In this document: positions 18,233 to 26,869 of the stretch, one piece after another
How the letters are laid out: each line of letters opens with the position of its first letter
How positions within the stretch are numbered: position 1 is the first letter of the stretch
Source: Paracoccaceae bacterium
Lineage (GTDB): Bacteria; Pseudomonadota; Alphaproteobacteria; Rhodobacterales; Rhodobacteraceae
DNA: 64,000 nucleotides
Direction of reading: 5' to 3'
NCBI GenBank assembly: GCA_030148005.1
Contig: JASBUI010000019.1
Span: 124,001-188,000, forward strand
Translations under genes and position numbers: made by a program
The notes under the pieces: generated by a model
What the model was told of the DNA's origin: nothing
Databases searched by the model: none
The model's input: only the letters and a program-made list of their open reading frames with translations

Positions 18233-18265
18233 AAGCCCCGTTAAGATTCGGTCTGGGGGCTTTTT
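18233..18265 (+). terminator. Orphan forward terminator upstream of nrdJ
   Basis: AAGCCCC (18233-18239) pairs with GGGGCTT (18256-18262) and is followed by TTTTT. No forward-strand gene lies in front of it, since the nearest coding sequence upstream is nrdJ on the opposite strand. It either ends an unannotated small transcript or is fortuitous. Confidence 0.45.
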
Positions 18266-18372
18266 AGAAGCGACTGAACCGTGGCGCTTTTTCGGGCAGC
18301 TGTGCCAATCTGCAACACAATAGAGGCGCCGCTGCGGCGCCACTGCACAAATCTTTCACGATGAGAAGAAGG

Positions 18373-18449
18373 TGGTCGGGGCGATAGGATTCGAACCTAC
18401 GACCTACGGTTCCCAAAACCGCCGCGCTACCAGGCTGCGCTACGCCCCG
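18373..18449 (-). tRNA. tRNA-Pro (anticodon TGG)
   Basis: The reverse strand reads CGGGGCGTAGCGCAGCCTGG at its 5' end. Acceptor arms CGGGGCG/CGCCCCG pair fully, the anticodon stem CGGTT/AACCG encloses the loop TTTGGGA (anticodon TGG), and the T arm contains GGTTCGAATCC. The 3' end A-CCA is encoded, giving 77 bases. It follows the cold-shock/DUF192 genes on the same strand by 42 bases. Confidence 0.97.
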
Positions 18450-18491
18450 AACAGGGGTGTCTCTAACGCCCTCTTTGCAGGTTGAAAAGGC

Positions 18492-18980
18492 CTATCTCTC
18501 AGAACAGGGCCAAAGTGCGACGCTTTGGTCAAACCCGGGGTGGCGTATGACGTCGCCGGGCTTGATCCCAAGCTTACGAGCCAGCCCGCCGTTGATTTCC
18601 AGAACCGCCAGAATGCCAGAGCCGCCCATTATAGGTGTCAGGTCGCCGGGCACCGTGTTCTCGTGGATCTTTTCGACCCGCCCTTCAGGAGAGATGAACA
18701 GCATGTCGAGCGGGATAAGTGTGTTCTTCATCCAGAAGGATACGGATTGCGGACGCTCAAAGTAGAACAGCATGCCCGCGCTTGATGCCATCTTTTCGCG
18801 GAACATCAGCCCCTTTGCCCGCTCGGCCGCGTCATCGGCGATCTCTACTGAAAAACGCACCGTGCCATTAGCCGTGCGAATCTGCGCCTGATCTTCGATG
18901 CAGTTTGCAGAAACGTCGGCAAGTGCGGGGCTGGCAAGCAAGAGGCCGGCAAGGCATCCAAGAAATGCCCTTCGGATCAT
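18492..18980 (-). CDS. DUF192 family secreted protein
   Basis: A 162-residue protein with a signal peptide (MIRRAFLGCLAGLLLASPALA) and a DUF192 domain recognised by AERAKGLMFREKMASSAGML, SFWMKNTLIPLDMLFI and GGLARKLGIKPGD. The biochemical function of the family is unknown; members are small beta-rich envelope proteins. The track's frame opens 68 codons earlier inside the cold-shock gene. ATG 18980 is right because it overlaps that gene's stop by ATGA and begins the signal peptide. It is therefore co-translated with the cold-shock protein. Confidence 0.88.
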   Translation of the reverse strand: MIRRAFLGCLAGLLLASPALADVSANCIEDQAQIRTANGTVRFSVEIADDAAERAKGLMFREKMASSAGMLFYFERPQSVSFWMKNTLIPLDMLFISPEGRVEKIHENTVPGDLTPIMGGSGILAVLEINGGLARKLGIKPGDVIRHPGFDQSVALWPCSER

Positions 18981-19489
18981 TCCTGCGCCTTGTTGGCAAA
19001 TTCCCATGACATCACAGTTGTAGCCATCCGGCCGCGTTTGCCTTGCGTGGTGCGCAGACAGATCGCTTCGCCCGGCTGCAGATCGGCCAGCCCGGAACGG
19101 CGCAGGACCTCTACATGTATAAAGACGTCTTCGGGATGGCCGAAGATATTGGCAAAGCCAAAGCCCTTGGTCTTGTCGAACCATTTCACCCTTGCAGGCA
19201 AAAGCGGTTCTGACGCCAGTTCTTCGGGCGAAATGCCGTCGATATCTTCCAGCTCTACCGGAACGATTTCGGGTGGCTCAATTCGCAGCACCTCAGTGGC
19301 CTGCATACCGCGTTCGGTTTCCTGAACGCTCAACTCAATTCCGGATGCATCCGCTATAGAGCTTTGGCCGAAATTCCGCAGCACATTTGCATGCAGCAGA
19401 ATGTCCGGGCCGCCCTCGTCTGCGACTACAAAACCGAACCCTTTGGTAGGGTCGAACCATTTTACGTGGCCTACTACGCGCCGATCCAT
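18977..19489 (-). CDS. Two-domain cold-shock protein
   Basis: A 170-residue protein with two cold-shock domains. The first starts VVGHVKWFDPTKGFGFV at about 4-20, the second ARVKWFDKTKGFGFA at about 97-112; both keep the aromatic RNP1 motif for single-stranded nucleic acid binding. An acidic linker of about 30 residues joins them. Double-domain Csp proteins are typical of alphaproteobacteria. The track start is 30 codons upstream; MDRRVVGHVKWF (19489) is preferred from domain position, though the ribosome site (AAGAG) is weak and MARKQ at 19510 is possible. It acts in the cytoplasm as an RNA chaperone or regulator. Confidence 0.9.
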   Translation of the reverse strand: MDRRVVGHVKWFDPTKGFGFVVADEGGPDILLHANVLRNFGQSSIADASGIELSVQETERGMQATEVLRIEPPEIVPVELEDIDGISPEELASEPLLPARVKWFDKTKGFGFANIFGHPEDVFIHVEVLRRSGLADLQPGEAICLRTTQGKRGRMATTVMSWEFANKAQE

Positions 19490-19627
19490 AAACTCTTGCT
19501 TTCTCGCCATCCACAACGCGCACTGCGCGCTTAATTCCGCCCCCATCAATGTTTGTCCTAAATTTTGATCCGGTTGCAACCGTAAATATAGGCAAAAATC
19601 CGGAATGTCATTCGCGAAGCGCGAAAA

Positions 19628-20230
19628 TTAAGGATATAACCTTTTGATACTCCAATCGTTTTCGGATCCTGTTCTTGACCAGCGAAAGCGGTCATGAAGC
19701 CGAAACTCGCCGTCAGACCAGAACTCAATTTCAATCGGTGAAAGGCGATACCCACCCCAATGGGCCGGGCGCGGCGGGTTGTCACCCAGTTGTTGCGAGA
19801 GGTTCTTAACTTCGTCGGTCAAAACCTGCCGCGAGGAAAGCGGACGGGACTGTTGCGATGCATGGGCGCCTATTCTGCTTTGCAGGGCGCGGGACGCAAA
19901 ATAGGCATCTGCCTTTGGGCCGTCCTCACGTGTCAGGGTCCCTCTTACCCGAACCTGCCGGCGCAGCGACTTCCAGTGCATCACAAGCGCACCCTTGGCG
20001 TTTTCTTCAATCTCCTGAGCCTTCTGGCTGGTGTAGTTCGTGTAAAAGACAAAGGCGTCGTCTTCGATGTCTTTCAACAGCAGGATACGCACGTTTGGCA
20101 TCCCGTCGCGGCCCGCAGTGGCAAATGCCATCGCATTCGGATCATTGGGTTCTGTTCTGGTCGCCTCTTGCAGCCAATCGCGCGCGATCTGAAAGGGATC
20201 ATCGCCTGCAAAAATACCTGTACGGTCCAT
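19628..20230 (-). CDS. pdxH: Pyridoxamine 5'-phosphate oxidase
   Basis: A 200-residue FMN enzyme that oxidises pyridoxine or pyridoxamine 5'-phosphate to pyridoxal 5'-phosphate. Family signatures are present: [63 protein letters not shown] and the C-terminal [16 protein letters not shown] with RLYP at the end. Length matches the family. It is divergent from fabI across a 140-base region. Confidence 0.97.
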   Translation of the reverse strand: MDRTGIFAGDDPFQIARDWLQEATRTEPNDPNAMAFATAGRDGMPNVRILLLKDIEDDAFVFYTNYTSQKAQEIEENAKGALVMHWKSLRRQVRVRGTLTREDGPKADAYFASRALQSRIGAHASQQSRPLSSRQVLTDEVKNLSQQLGDNPPRPAHWGGYRLSPIEIEFWSDGEFRLHDRFRWSRTGSENDWSIKRLYP

Positions 20231-20370
20231 GGGGGCCTCCGCTATCGAAATGTTCCGGGATGATCCCCGCCTGGAAATGATCCAATTGTCCGGCGATGTC
20301 GTAGCGCCCTTGATGGGGCCCGGGGGATCGCCTAAACGTCGGGGACAGTTTCACTTCGGTTGGGGGGCAG

Positions 20371-21177
20371 ATGTCAACACAGCTCATGAGCGGTAAACGA
20401 GGCCTGATCATGGGTCTTGCCAATGACAAATCAATCGCGTGGGGGATTGCCAAGGCCCTTGCCGACCAAGGCGCGGAACTTGCGTTCTCTTATCAGGGCG
20501 ATGCACTGAAAAAGCGGGTCGACCCGCTGGCCGCTTCTGTCGGCTCGGATATCGTGCTGCCTTGCGATGTGGGCGATGAGGCTTCGATCGACGCGCTTTT
20601 TGCCGCCCTGCAAGAGCGGTGGGGCACGCTGGACTTTATCGTTCATGCCATCGGCTTTTCGGACAAGTCCGAGCTTCGGGGCCGCTATGTCGACACCAGC
20701 CGCGCGAACTTTCAGATGTCTATGGACATCTCGGTCTACTCTTTCACCGCCGTGGTTCAGCGCGCCGAGAAGATGATGAACAAAGGCGGCTCTTGCCTGA
20801 CGCTCACCTACTACGGCGCCGAAAAGGTCATGCCGCACTATAACGTCATGGGCGTGGCCAAGGCCGCGCTTGAGGCAAGCGTGCGCTATCTGGCAGAAGA
20901 TCTGGGCAAGGATGGCATTCGCGTCAACGCAATCAGCGCCGGTACGATCAAGACGCTGGCCGCCAGCGGCATCGGTGATTTTCGCTATATCATGAAGTGG
21001 AATGAATATAACTCGCCCCTGCGCCGGACGGTGACACAGGAAGAGGTCGGTAAATCGGCGCTTTATCTTCTGTCGGATCTGGGATCGGCAGTGACCGGAG
21101 AGGTTCTTCACGTCGATGCCGGCTATCACGTGGTTGGAATGAAAGCGGTCGACGCACCCGATATTACAAAGGACTAG
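20371..21177 (+). CDS. fabI: Enoyl-[acyl-carrier-protein] reductase (NADH)
   Basis: A 268-residue short-chain dehydrogenase-like enzyme completing each cycle of fatty acid elongation by reducing enoyl-ACP. The FabI hallmarks are the atypical cofactor loop GLANDKSIAWGIAKALADQG, the VHAIGFSDK segment and the catalytic Tyr157 and Lys164 in HYNVMGVAKAALEAS, with YYGAEK before it. GGGGGGCAG lies upstream of ATG 20371. The gpt gene begins 3 bases after the stop, so they are probably co-transcribed. Confidence 0.96.
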   Translation: MSTQLMSGKRGLIMGLANDKSIAWGIAKALADQGAELAFSYQGDALKKRVDPLAASVGSDIVLPCDVGDEASIDALFAALQERWGTLDFIVHAIGFSDKSELRGRYVDTSRANFQMSMDISVYSFTAVVQRAEKMMNKGGSCLTLTYYGAEKVMPHYNVMGVAKAALEASVRYLAEDLGKDGIRVNAISAGTIKTLAASGIGDFRYIMKWNEYNSPLRRTVTQEEVGKSALYLLSDLGSAVTGEVLHVDAGYHVVGMKAVDAPDITKD

Positions 21178-21180
21178 GGC

Positions 21181-21684
21181 ATGACGGATCGTTTGCCGCA
21201 CGAAAAAGGATTTCACGTCAGTTGGGACCAGATGCACCGCGATGCGCGGGCGCTGGCATGGCGTCTGGATGGCAAGGGCCCCGATGACGGGGCGTGGAAG
21301 GCCGTTGTGGCCATCACGCGTGGCGGTATGGCCCCTGCGATGATCGTCGCAAGAGAGCTGGATATCCGCACTGTCGATACGATCAGCGTCAAAAGCTATG
21401 ATCACCAGAACCAGGCTCAGGCGCGGGTTCTGAAATCGCCTGACGCTGAAATGATGGGTGACGGCACCGGTATTCTGGTGGTCGATGACCTTGTCGATAG
21501 TGGCAAGACATTGGAACTGGTGCGCGCGCTATATCCCAATGCGCATTTCGCGACCGTCTACGCCAAGCCAAAGGGTGAGCCGCAGGTTGATACCTTCATC
21601 ACCGGCGTAAGCCAGGACACCTGGATCTTCTTTCCCTGGGACATGGCCCTGCAATATGTCGAGCCCTATCGCGGCACAGACTGA
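21181..21684 (+). CDS. gpt: Xanthine(-guanine) phosphoribosyltransferase
   Basis: A 167-residue type I phosphoribosyltransferase salvaging xanthine, guanine or hypoxanthine with PRPP. The PRPP-binding motif is [20 protein letters not shown]; the N-terminal [17 protein letters not shown] and the [21 protein letters not shown] region match bacterial Gpt. It is tightly linked to fabI (3-base gap) and to a membrane protein gene one base downstream. Confidence 0.94.
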   Translation: MTDRLPHEKGFHVSWDQMHRDARALAWRLDGKGPDDGAWKAVVAITRGGMAPAMIVARELDIRTVDTISVKSYDHQNQAQARVLKSPDAEMMGDGTGILVVDDLVDSGKTLELVRALYPNAHFATVYAKPKGEPQVDTFITGVSQDTWIFFPWDMALQYVEPYRGTD

Positions 21685-21685
21685 T

Positions 21686-22204
21686 ATGGCGCAGGGCGTG
21701 CCCGAGCCGCAAAGGGCCGCCTCTTCGGGCGGCTGGCTGCACAATTCCTACCTTGCCTCTGTTCTGTTCAAGCTTGGTCTGGGTATTGCGCAGATGCTTG
21801 CGGCCGCCGGGCTTGCCGCCACGTCGAAAAGTCAGCTTATCTGGCTGGTGGCGGAACTGACTGCCGGAGAGACACAGCAAGATCCATCGGACCCGCTTGC
21901 GCTTTGGCTTTTGGCGGCCGCGCAGGGTTTCTCGATCGAGGCGCATACATTCTATGTTATCTACTTTGCTGGTCACGGGCTTTTAAACATCGCGATCGCG
22001 CTGGCGCTGCTTGCACGGCTTCGCTGGTCCTATGTTGTGTCGATTATCGTTCTGGCGGGTTTTGTCGGCTATCAGGTCTACCGCTTCTTCCTGACCGGCT
22101 CGCCCATGATGATCGTGCTTTCCGCCTTTGATCTGATCATCATCGCCCTCGTCTGGCGCGAATATCTGCAAGAGCGGCGCAAGCGCGGCGCGCGCGGGCA
22201 TTGA
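21686..22204 (+). CDS. DUF2127-like integral membrane protein
   Basis: A 172-residue protein with about four hydrophobic helices (near 30-55, 90-115, 117-140 and 143-160). The first helix begins SYLASVLFKLGLGIAQML and the third part reads HGLLNIAIALALLARLRW, a pattern of the DUF2127 family. A start at ATG 21686, one base after the gpt stop, is preferred to the track start inside gpt. The function is unknown. Its C-terminus is a basic cytoplasmic tail. Confidence 0.72.
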   Translation: MAQGVPEPQRAASSGGWLHNSYLASVLFKLGLGIAQMLAAAGLAATSKSQLIWLVAELTAGETQQDPSDPLALWLLAAAQGFSIEAHTFYVIYFAGHGLLNIAIALALLARLRWSYVVSIIVLAGFVGYQVYRFFLTGSPMMIVLSAFDLIIIALVWREYLQERRKRGARGH

Positions 22205-22220
22205 AAAAGGCTGACCGAAC

Positions 22221-23411
22221 ATGACCAGACCACCGCATCCGCTGAACCCGTCGATGGGCGCAACCGAACGCCCGCCCGTGATGGAGGCGCGGCGCTGGAT
22301 CGCCGAGGCGCATTTCCCGCCCGAGCGGCCCCTTTTGAACGTCAGTCAGGCCGCGCCGGTGGACCCGCCACCTGAAAACATGCGCCGGGCCATCGCCGAT
22401 ATCGTGATCAATGACCCCGAGGCGCATCTTTACGGGCCGGTTCTGGGCCTGCCCGAGCTGCGCGCCGAAGTTGCCGCGCGCTGGTCGCAGTCCTATGGCG
22501 CACAGATCGGGCCGGAAAATGTTGCGATCACCTCTGGCTGCAATCAGGCGTTTTCCGCCGTGATGGCAAGCCTTGCGGGCGCGGGCGATGAGGTGATCCT
22601 GCCAAGCCCTTGGTACTTCAATCACAAGATGTGGCTGGATATGGCCGGCGTCACCACCCTGCCCCTGCAATGCGGCCCCGGCCTTGTTCCGCGCGCCGAA
22701 GATGCAAAGGCGCTGATCACGCCGCGCACCAAGGCGATCGTTCTGGTGACCCCCAATAATCCGACGGGCGCGGAGTATCCTGCAGAGACGCTTGATGCGT
22801 TCTTTGCCTTGGCCAAGGCGCATGGGCTGGCGCTTATCGTCGATGAAACCTACCGCGAGTTTGACAGCCGCTCCGGCGCGCCGCACCGTCTTTTCGGCAA
22901 TGCCGACTGGGACCAAGCTCTGGTTCATCTTTATTCTTTTTCAAAGGCTTACCGCCTGACTGGCCACCGCGTTGGTGCGGCCGTTGCCAGCCCCCAGCGT
23001 CTGGACGAGATAGAAAAGTTTCTTGATACGGTCGCAATCTGTCCCAACCAGATCGGCCAGCGGGCCGCCCTTTGGGGGATGCGAAACCTTGGCAACTGGC
23101 TTGCCGGTGAGCGGGCCGAGATTCTGGACCGCCGCGCCGCGATCGAAGAAGGTTTCGGGCAACTGAAAGGCTGGACGCTTTTGGGATGCGGCGCCTATTT
23201 TGCCTATGTGCAACACCCCTTTGACGAAGACGCCGATGTTCTGGCCCAAAGGCTTGTCAAAGATGCCGGGGTTTTGTGCCTTCCCGGAACGATGTTCACC
23301 CCCGATGGCGACCCCGCTGGCAAGCGCCAGCTTCGCATTGCATTTGCCAATGTGGACCGGGCCGGGATCGGTCAGCTCTTTGACCGTCTCGCGGCTGTGA
23401 AAAACAACTAG
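22221..23411 (+). CDS. PLP-dependent class I/II aminotransferase
   Basis: A 396-residue fold-type I aminotransferase. Cofactor-binding features are LVTPNNPTGAEYP (Asn contacting PLP), IVDETYREF (Asp-x-x-Tyr) and the Schiff-base lysine in YSFSKAYRLTGHRVG. The substrate-carboxylate arginine lies in the C-terminal QLRIAFANVD. It belongs with aspartate/aromatic or MalY-like transaminases; the amino acid specificity cannot be fixed by eye. It follows the membrane protein gene by 16 bases and may share the fabI-gpt transcript. Confidence 0.88.
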   Translation: MTRPPHPLNPSMGATERPPVMEARRWIAEAHFPPERPLLNVSQAAPVDPPPENMRRAIADIVINDPEAHLYGPVLGLPELRAEVAARWSQSYGAQIGPENVAITSGCNQAFSAVMASLAGAGDEVILPSPWYFNHKMWLDMAGVTTLPLQCGPGLVPRAEDAKALITPRTKAIVLVTPNNPTGAEYPAETLDAFFALAKAHGLALIVDETYREFDSRSGAPHRLFGNADWDQALVHLYSFSKAYRLTGHRVGAAVASPQRLDEIEKFLDTVAICPNQIGQRAALWGMRNLGNWLAGERAEILDRRAAIEEGFGQLKGWTLLGCGAYFAYVQHPFDEDADVLAQRLVKDAGVLCLPGTMFTPDGDPAGKRQLRIAFANVDRAGIGQLFDRLAAVKNN

Positions 23412-23480
23412 CCCGGCGGCACTTGCCCCCCTCCCTGCAACCGCCTATTGATCGGCTCGTCATATTTTCGGAGGGCTTCC

Positions 23481-25331
23481 ATGGCAGGCGCATCTAAGGG
23501 CAAGGCATCGCGGGCGATCGTATGGGTCATTCTTGGCCTGTTAATCGTCGGACTTGCCGGTTTCGGCACAGCCAACTTTGGTGGCAGCACGCAAAGCGTG
23601 GCCTCGGTCGGCGAGCAGGATATCACCGTCGACGAATACGCCCGCGCGCTTCAGGAAGAGCTTAACGCCTTTCAGGCCCAGACCGGGCAAAGCATTCAGC
23701 TAAGTCAGGGCACCGCCTTTGGGCTTGATCAGGCCGTACTGCGCCGCCTTTTGGGCCGGGCCGCTCTTGATAATGAAGCGCGGCGCGTTGGCGTGTCGAT
23801 CGGTGATGAGCGGGTGCGCGATCAGGTTCTGCAGGTTCAGGCCTTTCAAGGCCCCGATGGCACCTTTGACCGCGAGGCTTATCGCTATGCGCTGGAACGC
23901 TCCAACCTCAACGAAGCCACGTTTGAGGATCAGATGCGTCAGGACACCGCCCGCACGATCCTGCAAAGCGCGGTCGTAGGCGGCATTGTAGCCCCGGGCA
24001 CTTTCACCCGCTCGCTTCTGTCCTACATCAAAGAGGCACGCAGCTTTACATGGGCCGAACTGACGCCTTCTGATCTGGTAACCGGCGCGCCTGTGCCGAC
24101 CGATGCCCAGCTTGAAGAATACTACAAGGCGAACGAAGCTGACTTCACGCTGCCAGAGACGCGCGCGATCTCTTATGTGTGGATGACGCCCGAGATGATC
24201 GTCGATCAGGTCAAGATCGACGACGAAACGCTTAAAGCTGCGTATCAGGACCGGATTTCCGAGTTCAGCCAGCCAGAGCGCCGCTTGGTCGAACGTCTTG
24301 TGTTTGCCACCGAGGAAGAGGCCGCTGCCGCCGTGGCGCGGATCAACAGCGGTGAGATCACTTTTGACAAGCTGGTCGAAGAGCGCGGGCTGACCCTTTC
24401 GGATGCCGATCTTGGCGATGTGACGGTCGAGGATCTTGGCGATGCGGGCGCTGCCGTCTTTGCGCTGAAGGATCCGGGCGTAGCCGGTCCCCTGCCCTCT
24501 GCCCTTGGTCCGGCGATCTTTCGCATGAACGCGATTCTGCCCGCTGAGAACACGACCTTCGAAGAGGCACGCCAACAGCTTTTCGACGAGATCGCGGGCG
24601 AAAGAGCGCGCCGCCAGATTTCGGATGAGATCACGGCGGTCGATGACCTTCTGGCGGGCGGCGCCACTCTGGAAGAGGTTGCCAACGAAACCCCGATGGT
24701 TTTCGAGACGATCAAGTGGACGCCTGATTCAGATGGCGGGATCGCGGGCTATCAAGAGTTCAAAGATGCAGCCGCAGCGGCAAAATCCGATGACTTTCCC
24801 ACTATAGTCGAGCTTAGCGATGGCGGAATTTTTGCCCTGCGCCTTGATGAAATCATTGCCCCCAAACTACAACCGCTTGCCGATGTGCGCGGCGAGGTGA
24901 TCGCGGGCTGGGACCGTGCAGAGACCACAAAGCGCCTTGTCGAACTGGCGAACTCGCTGGTTCCGACGGTCAGTCAGGGCACGGATATGGCCGCTTTGGG
25001 CCTTACCGCGACGGTCGAAGACGGCCAGACGCGCGATGCCTTTATCGAAGGGACGCCGCCAAGCTTCATGAGCCAGATCTTTGAGATGGCCAAGGGTGAT
25101 GTGCGGGTGATCGAGGGCGACGAAAGCGCCTTTGTCGTGCGCCTTGATGACATCGTTCCTGCCGATCTGGGCGATCCTGAAACCGCTTCGGTGAACACGG
25201 CTCTGGAAAACCAGACGGCTCAGTCGCTGGCCCAGGACATCTTCGATGCCTTCACCCGCACGGTTCAGACAAGCGCGGGGATCTCGGTCAACCAGGCGGC
25301 GATCAACGCCGTTCACGCCCAGTTCCCTTAA
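23481..25331 (+). CDS. PpiD/SurA-like periplasmic peptidyl-prolyl isomerase (membrane-anchored)
   Basis: A 616-residue protein with one N-terminal transmembrane anchor (AIVWVILGLLIVGLAGFGTA), a SurA_N/PpiD N-terminal chaperone region (FGLDQAVLRRLLGRAALDNE), a parvulin-like rotamase segment at about 240-370 and a long C-terminal domain. This organisation is that of PpiD, which helps fold newly secreted proteins at the periplasmic face of the inner membrane. GGAGGG precedes ATG 23481; the track starts 11 codons early. The trpE start follows 4 bases after the stop, so trpE is likely read from the same message. Confidence 0.88.
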   Translation: MAGASKGKASRAIVWVILGLLIVGLAGFGTANFGGSTQSVASVGEQDITVDEYARALQEELNAFQAQTGQSIQLSQGTAFGLDQAVLRRLLGRAALDNEARRVGVSIGDERVRDQVLQVQAFQGPDGTFDREAYRYALERSNLNEATFEDQMRQDTARTILQSAVVGGIVAPGTFTRSLLSYIKEARSFTWAELTPSDLVTGAPVPTDAQLEEYYKANEADFTLPETRAISYVWMTPEMIVDQVKIDDETLKAAYQDRISEFSQPERRLVERLVFATEEEAAAAVARINSGEITFDKLVEERGLTLSDADLGDVTVEDLGDAGAAVFALKDPGVAGPLPSALGPAIFRMNAILPAENTTFEEARQQLFDEIAGERARRQISDEITAVDDLLAGGATLEEVANETPMVFETIKWTPDSDGGIAGYQEFKDAAAAAKSDDFPTIVELSDGGIFALRLDEIIAPKLQPLADVRGEVIAGWDRAETTKRLVELANSLVPTVSQGTDMAALGLTATVEDGQTRDAFIEGTPPSFMSQIFEMAKGDVRVIEGDESAFVVRLDDIVPADLGDPETASVNTALENQTAQSLAQDIFDAFTRTVQTSAGISVNQAAINAVHAQFP

Positions 25332-25335
25332 GCCT

Positions 25336-26847
25336 ATGGAACTTACGCCCAGTTTCGAGGTCTTTGAAAAGGGCCATGCCGAAGGCAAGAACCAAGTCGT
25401 CTATACGCGGCTGGCGGCCGATCTGGACACGCCTGTTTCGCTGATGCTCAAGCTGGGCGGCGCTGCGCGCGACGCTTTCATGCTGGAATCGGTCACCGGC
25501 GGCGAGGTTCGTGGCCGGTATTCGATCATCGGGATGAAACCCGACCTGATCTGGGATTGCCGCGGCGATGTCAGCCGCGTGAACCGGCAGGCCCGGTTTG
25601 ACCCCGACGGGTTTGAGCCGATGAAGGGCTCTCCGCTTGATACGCTGCGCCAGATCATTGCCGAAAGCCGGATAGAGCTGCCTGATGACCTGCCCGCTTC
25701 GGCTGCGGGCCTTTTCGGCTATCTTGGCTATGACATGATCCGTCTTGTCGAACATCTGCCCGATGTTAACCCCGATCCGCTGGGCCTTCCTGATGCCATC
25801 ATGTTGCGCCCTTCGGTGGTTGCGGTTCTGGACGGCGTCAAGGGTGAGGTGACGGTCGTCTCACCTGTCTGGGCCGACCACGGCCTGTCCGCGCGCGCCG
25901 CCTATGCGCAGGCGGCCGAAAGGGTGATGGATGCCGTGCGCGATCTTGACCGGTCCCTGCCCGGAGAGACGCGCGATCTGGGTCAGGCCGCGGTCGAGGA
26001 TGAGCCGGTTTCGAACTTTACCAAAAAGGCCTATCTGGCAGCCGTCGAGAAGGCCAAGGAATACATTCGCGCAGGCGACATCTTTCAGGTGGTTCCGGCA
26101 CAGCGCTGGCGCCAGAAGTTCACGTTGCCGCCCTTTGCGCTCTACCGCTCTTTGCGGCGCACGAACCCTTCGCCTTTCATGTTCTACTTCAATTTCGGCG
26201 GCTTTCAGGTCATCGGCGCCAGCCCCGAGATCCTTGTGCGCGTCTTTGACGGTCAGGTCACGATCCGCCCGATCGCAGGCACGCGCCCGCGCGGCGCCAC
26301 GCCTGACGAGGACCGCGCGCTTGAGGCCGATCTTCTTTCTGACCAGAAAGAGCTGGCCGAGCATCTGATGCTTCTCGATCTGGGCCGCAACGATACCGGG
26401 CGCGTGTCCAAGATCGGCACCGTCCGCCCGACCGAAAAGTTCATCATTGAACGCTACAGCCACGTGATGCACATCGTATCGAACGTCGTGGGTGAGCTGT
26501 CGGATGATCATGACGCTCTGTCCGCGCTTCTGGCGGGGCTTCCTGCCGGCACGGTGTCAGGCGCCCCCAAAGTGCGCGCTATGCAGATCATTGATGAGCT
26601 TGAGCCAGAGAAACGCGGCGTCTATGGCGGCGGCGTGGGTTACTTTGCGGCCAATGGCGACATGGATATGTGCATCGCCCTGCGCACGGCGGTTCTGAAG
26701 GATCAGACCCTCTACATGCAGGCAGGCGGCGGCGTCGTTTACGACAGCGACCCCGAGGCCGAGTACCAAGAGACGGTCAACAAGGCCAAGGCGATCCGGA
26801 TGGCGGCGCGCGATGCGGGCCGTTTTTCGGGCGGATCGAACGGCTGA
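25336..26847 (+). CDS. trpE: Anthranilate synthase component I
   Basis: A 503-residue chorismate-using enzyme, the first committed step of tryptophan synthesis, working with TrpG. The C-terminal chorismate-binding domain shows GDIFQVVPAQRW, IAGTRPRGATPDED, LLDLGRNDTGRVSK and GAPKVRAMQIIDELEP. The N-terminal regulatory part contains the GGEVRGRYSIIGMKPD segment near the tryptophan feedback site. ATG 25336 lies 4 bases after the ppiD stop; the track start is inside ppiD. No leader peptide is seen. The trpG-trpD-trpC genes lie 1.5 kb downstream beyond an inverted gene. Confidence 0.96.
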   Translation: MELTPSFEVFEKGHAEGKNQVVYTRLAADLDTPVSLMLKLGGAARDAFMLESVTGGEVRGRYSIIGMKPDLIWDCRGDVSRVNRQARFDPDGFEPMKGSPLDTLRQIIAESRIELPDDLPASAAGLFGYLGYDMIRLVEHLPDVNPDPLGLPDAIMLRPSVVAVLDGVKGEVTVVSPVWADHGLSARAAYAQAAERVMDAVRDLDRSLPGETRDLGQAAVEDEPVSNFTKKAYLAAVEKAKEYIRAGDIFQVVPAQRWRQKFTLPPFALYRSLRRTNPSPFMFYFNFGGFQVIGASPEILVRVFDGQVTIRPIAGTRPRGATPDEDRALEADLLSDQKELAEHLMLLDLGRNDTGRVSKIGTVRPTEKFIIERYSHVMHIVSNVVGELSDDHDALSALLAGLPAGTVSGAPKVRAMQIIDELEPEKRGVYGGGVGYFAANGDMDMCIALRTAVLKDQTLYMQAGGGVVYDSDPEAEYQETVNKAKAIRMAARDAGRFSGGSNG

Positions 26848-26869
26848 TGACGGCGGCGGGCGCTGCGGG

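Larger units (their letters stand above)
17799..18372. other. 574-base non-coding stretch upstream of nrdJ
   Basis: No convincing gene lies here. The 82-residue frame at 17788-18036 starts at GTG without a ribosome site and overlaps nrdJ, so it is not accepted. The stretch holds the nrdJ leader of about 200 bases, an NrdR-box-like palindrome, a forward-facing terminator hairpin with no gene before it, a GTTAACGCTAAG element at 18220-18231 resembling the gap operators, and a GGCGCCGC-type hairpin (about 18327-18343) just past the 3' end of tRNA-Pro. I looked for a cobalamin riboswitch B12 box on the nrdJ strand and did not find one. Confidence 0.6.

Noticed and set aside
17799-18250. Cobalamin riboswitch upstream of the B12-dependent nrdJ
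   Set aside because: I looked on the reverse strand for a B12-box-like core and found only a loose CAGGTCAGGTTTGCC stretch, which does not fit well.
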